DNA from: UBA8437 sp003445035
GTDB lineage: Bacteria > Planctomycetota > Planctomycetia > Planctomycetales > Planctomycetaceae
DNA length: 11,207 nt
Reading direction: 5' to 3'
Assembly: GCA_937901285.1 (NCBI GenBank)
Contig: CALCHI010000311.1
Coordinates: 1-11,207, forward strand
In this document: one piece after another, positions 7,316 through 11,207 of the stretch
Layout of the letters: each line of letters starts with the position of its first letter
How positions within the stretch are numbered: position 1 is the first letter of the stretch
Notes under the pieces: generated by a model
Told to the model about the DNA's origin: nothing
Seen by the model: only the letters and a program-made list of their open reading frames with translations
The model's database searches: none
Program-made: the position numbers and the translations under genes

Positions 7316-8314
7316 TCAGGCGGCCCGCGTGGTGTTGTTGACGATTTCGGTTTCGGCCCAGGCGGCGGCACCCAGCACGCTGGCGTTGTCACCCAGTTCG
7401 GCGGTGACCACCTGGTAGGAGTCGCGATACGACTCGAGCAGGTTCTTGTTGCAGCTGCCCGAGACCGCGTCTCGGAACATGTCGGGCATCGCCTCGACCA
7501 GTCCGCCTCCCAGCACGATCGTGTCGGGAGCCAGCAGGTGGACCAACCCGGCGGCCGCCACCCCGATCCACTCGGCCGCTTCGCGGACGATTCCCTCGAT
7601 CACCGTGTCACCGCTGTCGATCGCGGCACTCAACGCCCCGCTGCGGATCGTCGCCACCTCGGTGCCGACGTGTTCGGCCAGGTGCGGCGCGTGGCCGCGG
7701 TAGGCGGCCTGGGCTGCGGCTGCGGCGATCGACAGGCGGCTGGAGACGTGTTCGAGGGTGTGGCAGCGGTCGTTGCCCCGGGCCGGAGCACCGGGATTGA
7801 TGGGGAAGTGCCCGATCTCCATGCAGGTGATCCTGTTGCCCCGCAGGATGCGGCCTTCGTAGATGCAACCTCCCCCGATTCCGGTTCCGGGAAAGATGCC
7901 GACCACGCAGCGGCTGCCCCGCGCCGCGCCGAAGCGGTATTCGCCGTACACGCCCGCGTCGACGTCGTTGACCACCAGCACCGGGCAGTCCATCTTCTCG
8001 GTCAGCCAGTCGCCGACCGGCACGTCCCGCCAACTCAGGTTGATCGCCTCGTGCACCAGCCCGGTGGTCATGTCGACCGCGCCGGGACAGCCGATGCCGA
8101 TGCCGCGGATCGCCGTGCGGTCCAGGCCCGCCTCGGCCAGTGCCCCGTCGATCGTCTTGGCGATCCGCTTGAGGTTCTTTTTGGGCGAGACCGAGTTGAG
8201 CGTCGACTTGCGATCGCTGCCGATCACCTCGAACGACGAATCGAAGACGCTGGCCAGCATCTTCGTGCCGCCCAGGTCAAAGCCTACCCATACACCGTCG
8301 TGTCGCTGCGTCAT
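7316..8314 (-). CDS. ROK-family sugar kinase (glucokinase-like) with altered zinc motif
   Basis: This 332-residue cytoplasmic kinase belongs to the ROK family, which phosphorylates glucose, N-acetylmannosamine and related sugars with ATP. It has the phosphate loop FDLGGTK (12-18), the sugar-binding and catalytic segment VVNDVDAGVYGEY (114-126) with Asp117 as probable base, the second phosphate loop PGTGIGGG (142-149), and EIGH (166-169) with His169. There is no helix-turn-helix at the N-terminus, so it is an enzyme rather than a ROK repressor. The usual CxCGxxGCxE zinc site after the GH motif is replaced by APARGNDRCHTLE (176-188), which keeps only Cys184 and Glu188. Sugar specificity cannot be told. 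It is separated from ppx by 170 bp and probably forms its own unit, possibly read together with the upstream tRNA. Confidence 0.92.
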   Translation of the reverse strand: MTQRHDGVWVGFDLGGTKMLASVFDSSFEVIGSDRKSTLNSVSPKKNLKRIAKTIDGALAEAGLDRTAIRGIGIGCPGAVDMTTGLVHEAINLSWRDVPVGDWLTEKMDCPVLVVNDVDAGVYGEYRFGAARGSRCVVGIFPGTGIGGGCIYEGRILRGNRITCMEIGHFPINPGAPARGNDRCHTLEHVSSRLSIAAAAAQAAYRGHAPHLAEHVGTEVATIRSGALSAAIDSGDTVIEGIVREAAEWIGVAAAGLVHLLAPDTIVLGGGLVEAMPDMFRDAVSGSCNKNLLESYRDSYQVVTAELGDNASVLGAAAWAETEIVNNTTRAA

Positions 8315-8436
8315 TCCAGATCCCGAGTGACCGGTTCGGGTTGCCTGTCGTCAGCATATACGGCCGGGTTCAACGACGCGAGATCGATGTGGTGACCAAC
8401 CGGGAAGAATGCCGAGGATCGACAAACGAAAAAAAG

Positions 8437-8525
8437 CGGAGAGGGCGGGATTCGAACCCGCGGTCCCGGTTACCCGAGACACGGCATTTCCAGTGCCGCA
8501 CAATCGGCCACTCTGTCACCTCTCC
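8437..8525 (-). tRNA. tRNA-Ser (anticodon GGA)
   Basis: The minus strand folds as an 89-base class II tRNA. The acceptor stem is GGAGAGG with CCTCTCC, with discriminator G at 8437. The D stem is ACA/TGT around GAGTGGCCGAT. The anticodon stem is CGGCA/TGCCG with loop CTGGAAA, giving anticodon GGA, which reads UCC and UCU serine codons. A long variable arm (TCTCGG, GTAA, CCGGGA) is typical of tRNA-Ser. The T arm is GCGGG-TTCGAAT-CCCGC. CCA is not encoded. A run of seven T follows within two bases of the 3' end (8435-8429) and may help end transcription. Confidence 0.97.
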
Positions 8526-8537
8526 GAAAGTCGACCG

Positions 8538-8566
8538 ATTCTCGCATTCGGCTACAGGGGGTTCAA
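8538..8566 (-). promoter_or_regulatory. Possible tRNA-Ser promoter
   Basis: On the minus strand, TTGAAC (8566-8561) and GAGAAT (8543-8538) lie 17 bp apart. Each matches consensus at 4 of 6 positions. Transcription would begin a few bases before the tRNA 5' end at 8525, the right distance for a short tRNA leader. The match is modest. Confidence 0.3.
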
Positions 8567-8653
8567 TGGCAGCGGCAACGGTCCTGCCGTCTCCGACGAA
8601 ACCCGCGCTCCGTGGTGACCCGACCAACGGCCGATTAGGATGACCACCACGGC

Positions 8654-8658
8654 AGGAG
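8654..8658 (+). promoter_or_regulatory. Ribosome-binding site AGGAG
   Basis: AGGAG ends seven bases before the ATG at 8666 and fixes the start of the first dehydrogenase. It stands out because most genes in this window lack a recognisable Shine-Dalgarno sequence. Confidence 0.7.
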
Positions 8659-8665
8659 ACCGATC

Positions 8666-9790
8666 ATGAGTGAAACAGGACTGGTGGCGGCGTTCACCGG
8701 GGTGCGACGGCCGTTCGCGTTGATGGAATTTCCCGTGCCCGAGGCCGAGCCGGGGGCTGCCGTCGTGCGGATCACCCTGGCCAATGTCTGTGGCAGCGAC
8801 CTGCACATCTGGCGGGGCACCTACGACGTCTCCCGGGGCAACAGCGAGCCGTTCTGCCTGTCGATCGGGCACGAGATGACTGGCGTGGTGCACGAACTGG
8901 GCGACGGCTTCACTGCCGATTCGGCCGGTGAGCCGCTGGCCGTTGGGGATCGGGTGGTTTTCCAGTACTTCGTTGGTTGTGGCGAGTGCCGCAGCTGCCG
9001 ACGCGATACGACGCCGCGTTGTCCCGAGGGACTCAAGTACCGCTTCCCGCCCGACCAGTATCCCCACTTCACCGCCGCCTACGGCCAGTACTACTACCTG
9101 CGTCCCGGTCAGGCCGTCTTCAAGGTGCCCGATAATGTGCCCGACGAACTGGCCGGCCCGGCCAACTGCGCCCTGGCCCAGGTCATCGACGGGCTCGAAC
9201 GCGGTGGGGCCGGGCCCGAAGACCGCCTGGTCATCCAGGGGGCCGGCGGACTGGGACTCAACGCCATCGCCGTGGCCCGCGAACGGGGAGTCGGCCAGGT
9301 GATCGTCGTCGACGGCATCCCGAGCCGCCTGGAACTGGCCCTGGCCTTCGGGGCTGACCATGTGATCGACCTCAATGAATTCCCCTCCCCGGCAGACCGG
9401 GTCCGGCGGGTGTTGGAGTTGACCGAGGGCGACGGGGCCGACCTGGTGATGGAACTGGTCGGGTCGGCAGAGATCCTGCCCGAGGCGATCGAGATGCTGG
9501 CCCAGGGCGGGACGTTGCTGGAGATCGGCAACATCAACCAGGGACGGACCGTCACCATCGATCCCTCGCAACTGGTCCACGGCGGCAAGACGATCATCGG
9601 CATGATGTGGTACCGCCCCGAGAGCCTGCGGTCGGCACTGCAGCTGCTTTCGGAATCTTCGGCCAAATACCCCTTCGACCGGGTTCTCTCCCACAGCTAT
9701 CCGCTGACGGAGATCGACCAGGCCTTCGCCGACCAGGACACCGGGTCGGTGCAGCGGGCGGCACTGCTGCCGTGGGGCGATGGCTCATGA
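8666..9790 (+). CDS. Zinc-dependent medium-chain alcohol dehydrogenase
   Basis: This 374-residue protein is a medium-chain dehydrogenase/reductase (MDR) of the zinc alcohol dehydrogenase type and would oxidise an alcohol or polyol with NAD. Catalytic zinc ligands are Cys42 in NVCGSDLH and His69-Glu70 in IGHE. The structural zinc lobe has four cysteines at 105, 108, 111 and 119. The Rossmann fold carries GAGGLG (192-197), and Asp216 at the end of the second strand (VIVVDG) points to NAD rather than NADP. A short stretch at 123-145, containing AYGQYYYL, is unlike the usual GGFAEY segment. The substrate is unknown. The start is supported by AGGAG seven bases upstream. Its TGA stop overlaps the ATG of the next dehydrogenase (ATGA), so the two are almost certainly translated together. 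Confidence 0.9.
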   Translation: MSETGLVAAFTGVRRPFALMEFPVPEAEPGAAVVRITLANVCGSDLHIWRGTYDVSRGNSEPFCLSIGHEMTGVVHELGDGFTADSAGEPLAVGDRVVFQYFVGCGECRSCRRDTTPRCPEGLKYRFPPDQYPHFTAAYGQYYYLRPGQAVFKVPDNVPDELAGPANCALAQVIDGLERGGAGPEDRLVIQGAGGLGLNAIAVARERGVGQVIVVDGIPSRLELALAFGADHVIDLNEFPSPADRVRRVLELTEGDGADLVMELVGSAEILPEAIEMLAQGGTLLEIGNINQGRTVTIDPSQLVHGGKTIIGMMWYRPESLRSALQLLSESSAKYPFDRVLSHSYPLTEIDQAFADQDTGSVQRAALLPWGDGS

Positions 9791-10749
9791 AGGCGGTGGT
9801 GCTGGAGGAGACTGGCCCACGGCTGGTCGAGGATCACCCCGAGCCGATCGCCGCCGGGGGCGAGGTGGCCGTCGACGTGATCGAGGCGGGGATCTGCGAG
9901 ACCGACCTGCAACTGGTGGCCGGTTACATGGGCTACCGCGGGGTGCTGGGCCACGAGTTCGTCGGAGTGGCCCGGACGGGTCGGCTGTCCGGGCGGCGGG
10001 TGGTCGGGGAGATCAACTGCAGCTGCGGGACCTGCCAACTGTGCCGGGGCGGGCTGGCCAATCACTGTCCCCAGAGAACCGTGCTGGGGATCCTGGGGCG
10101 TGATGGGGCATTTGCCGAAACGCTGGTATTGCCGGAGACGAACCTGCACGAGGTGCCCGACGGAATGGCCGATCGGGTCGCGGTGTTTGCCGAACCGGTC
10201 GCCGCCGCACTGCAGGTGATCGAACAGGTCGACGTCACCGGAACCGAATCGGTGACCGTGCTGGGCGACGGACGCCTGGGAAACCTCTGCGCCCAGGTCC
10301 TTGCCTCGATCGGCTGCCGGGTCCGGGTTGTCGGCAAGCACGATGCGAAGCTGGCGATCCTGGAGGAGCTGGGCATCTCCACCTGTCGGCTCGAGACTGT
10401 TTCGGGCGAGCGGTCTGACGACCTGGTCGTTGATGCCACCGGTTCGGCCACCGGCCTGCCGACGGCCCTGGGGCTGGTCCGCCCCCGCGGCACCGTGGTG
10501 CTCAAGACGACCATCGCCGGGACGCAGACGCTGGAAATGGCACCGGTGGTGATCGACGAGGTGACCGTGGTCGGATCGCGATGCGGACCGTTCGACAAGG
10601 CGCTGGTGGCGCTGGAAACCGGCACGGTGGACGTTTCCCCGCTGGTTTCGGAGGTCGTCGGTCTGGACGACGCCGTCGGGGCCCTGGACCGGGTTCGGGA
10701 CGAGCGGGATCTGGTCAAGGTCGTGTTGAGGGTGGGGAGCGGATATTGA
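9787..10749 (+). CDS. Short zinc-dependent medium-chain dehydrogenase
   Basis: This 320-residue protein is a second MDR-family dehydrogenase, clearly different in sequence from its neighbour. Catalytic zinc ligands are Cys37 in GICETDLQ and His56-Glu57 in LGHE. Structural-zinc cysteines lie at 80, 83, 86 and 94 (SCGTCQLCRGGLANHC), and FAEPVAAAL (134-142) follows. The nucleotide fold carries VLGDGRLGNL (158-167). It is shorter than the usual 340-380 residues. The start at 9787 overlaps the previous stop in ATGA. An open reading frame continues upstream to 9607, but those residues do not resemble an MDR, whereas MKAVVLEE is the family's typical opening. The substrate is unknown; tight coupling suggests both enzymes act in one pathway. 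Confidence 0.9.
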   Translation: MKAVVLEETGPRLVEDHPEPIAAGGEVAVDVIEAGICETDLQLVAGYMGYRGVLGHEFVGVARTGRLSGRRVVGEINCSCGTCQLCRGGLANHCPQRTVLGILGRDGAFAETLVLPETNLHEVPDGMADRVAVFAEPVAAALQVIEQVDVTGTESVTVLGDGRLGNLCAQVLASIGCRVRVVGKHDAKLAILEELGISTCRLETVSGERSDDLVVDATGSATGLPTALGLVRPRGTVVLKTTIAGTQTLEMAPVVIDEVTVVGSRCGPFDKALVALETGTVDVSPLVSEVVGLDDAVGALDRVRDERDLVKVVLRVGSGY

Positions 10750-10770
10750 GCCGGGAGAGCCAAATTCCTC

Positions 10771-10798
10771 TGGACACAGTTCGCCCCGTTTTTACAAT
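10771..10798 (+). promoter_or_regulatory. Sigma70-like promoter for the lipoprotein gene
   Basis: TGGACA (10771-10776) and TACAAT (10793-10798) each match consensus at 5 of 6 positions with a 16-bp spacer. Transcription would start near 10805, giving a leader of about 80 bases. It lies just after the dehydrogenase stop, so the lipoprotein is likely its own unit. I see no convincing terminator hairpin between 10750 and 10770. Confidence 0.55.
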
Positions 10799-10884
10799 CC
10801 CCCCACTTTGCTCTCTCTCACACTCGCCCACCGGCGGATCTCCACCAACGTGCTCTCGAACACATGATCACAAGGATGTGCGTG

Positions 10885-11207
10885 ATGTCCAATCGACCAA
10901 TCCAGCTCGTCGGCCTGCTGGCCCTGGTAATGCTCACCGGCTGTTACTCCTACAACCCGTACGGTTACGGCGGCTATCCCGAGGTGCTCTCGACGGTGCC
11001 CGCTCCGTCAATCGCTCCGGCCGGAGCACCGATTCCGGGCCAGCCGATCGCCCCGGGTGTCATTCCCATCGGACCCCAGGCCGCCACCCCGGCCGGGATC
11101 GTTCAGCCCCTGCAGATTCCACCCACTCTTGGCACACCACCCGCTGCGACAATACCGGGCGGAACGGCCCCACAACCGGTCCCCCGTTACCAGGACCCGA
11201 CCGATCC
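10885..11207 (+). CDS. Proline-rich lipoprotein, C-terminus cut off by window edge
   Basis: The frame is open to the right edge (107 residues and part of a codon). Residues 1-20 form a lipoprotein signal: NR near the start, a hydrophobic stretch LVGLLALVML, and lipobox LTGC with Cys20 as the lipidated residue. The mature part starts YSYNPYGYGGYPE and then becomes a low-complexity chain rich in proline, alanine, glycine and isoleucine, with PIAPG and PIGP type repeats. It probably serves as an unstructured tether from the membrane; no catalytic domain is visible in this part. I chose the ATG at 10885 because AAGG lies nine bases upstream; in-frame ATGs at 10864 and 10876 would add seven or three residues. 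The function is unknown. Confidence 0.75.
   Translation, partial: MSNRPIQLVGLLALVMLTGCYSYNPYGYGGYPEVLSTVPAPSIAPAGAPIPGQPIAPGVIPIGPQAATPAGIVQPLQIPPTLGTPPAATIPGGTAPQPVPRYQDPTD

Larger units (their letters stand above)
8315..8665. other. Intergenic region containing one tRNA gene
   Basis: This 351-bp stretch between the divergent ROK kinase and dehydrogenase genes contains the tRNA-Ser gene and its possible promoter. On the kinase side (8315-8436) a minus-strand TATATG (8363-8358) could be a -10, but it lacks a convincing -35. On the dehydrogenase side (8526-8665) I see only a ribosome-binding site and no clear promoter. No further conserved protein frame is visible. Confidence 0.6.

Noticed and set aside
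7160..8395. Open plus-strand frame of 411 codons with GGAGGAGG just ahead of a TTG start
   Set aside because: It lies antisense to the ROK kinase, whose motifs are clear, and its translation resembles no protein family. The Shine-Dalgarno-like run is probably chance.
8341..8643. Small plus-strand protein of about 100 residues
   Set aside because: The frame runs through the tRNA-Ser gene on the other strand; its middle part is simply the translated complement of a tRNA, a common false gene.
9607..9786. Longer N-terminus for the second dehydrogenase
   Set aside because: The added 60 residues overlap the end of the first dehydrogenase in another frame and look unlike any MDR start; the ATG at 9787 gives the normal opening strand.

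Overview
The window is GC-rich chromosomal DNA that most resembles a planctomycete (Planctomycetota) or a close relative. The pointers are a secreted protein with pre-peptidase C-terminal (PPC) domains, an assortment typical of that phylum, genes mostly without clear Shine-Dalgarno sequences, and a proline-rich lipoprotein. This assignment is inference; no rRNA or marker gene is present. Nothing looks like a phage, insertion sequence, CRISPR array or other obvious mobile element.

Layout. (1) 1-1329, minus strand: a secreted PPC-domain protein whose C-terminus runs off the left edge. (2) 1330-1474: a divergent promoter region with nearly superimposed -10 elements on the two strands. (3) 1475-1927, plus: a NUDIX hydrolase, convergent with the next block and only 11 bp from it. 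(4) 7145 down to 1939, minus: a tight four-gene block, in transcription order ppx (exopolyphosphatase/GppA type), ppk1 (polyphosphate kinase 1), a SixA-type histidine phosphatase, and ppk2 (class III-like polyphosphate:nucleotide kinase). Gaps are 27, 39 and 26 bp. (5) 7316-8314, minus: a ROK-family sugar kinase that has lost most of the family's zinc-binding cysteines. (6) 8437-8525, minus: tRNA-Ser(GGA). (7) 8666-10749, plus: two zinc-type medium-chain dehydrogenases overlapping by ATGA. (8) 10885 to the right edge, plus: the start of a proline-rich lipoprotein behind a good sigma70-like promoter.

How the genes work together. The centre is a polyphosphate module: PPK1 makes polyP from ATP, PPK2 uses polyP to phosphorylate nucleotides, and PPX hydrolyses polyP. 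The SixA-type phosphatase inside the operon and the NUDIX enzyme at its end are the two domain types that mycobacterial MutT1 combines in one chain, and mutT1 also lies beside ppk1 in Mycobacterium tuberculosis. This makes a linked polyP and nucleotide-pool module the most interesting hypothesis here. The ROK kinase and the two dehydrogenases look like separate carbon-metabolism genes.
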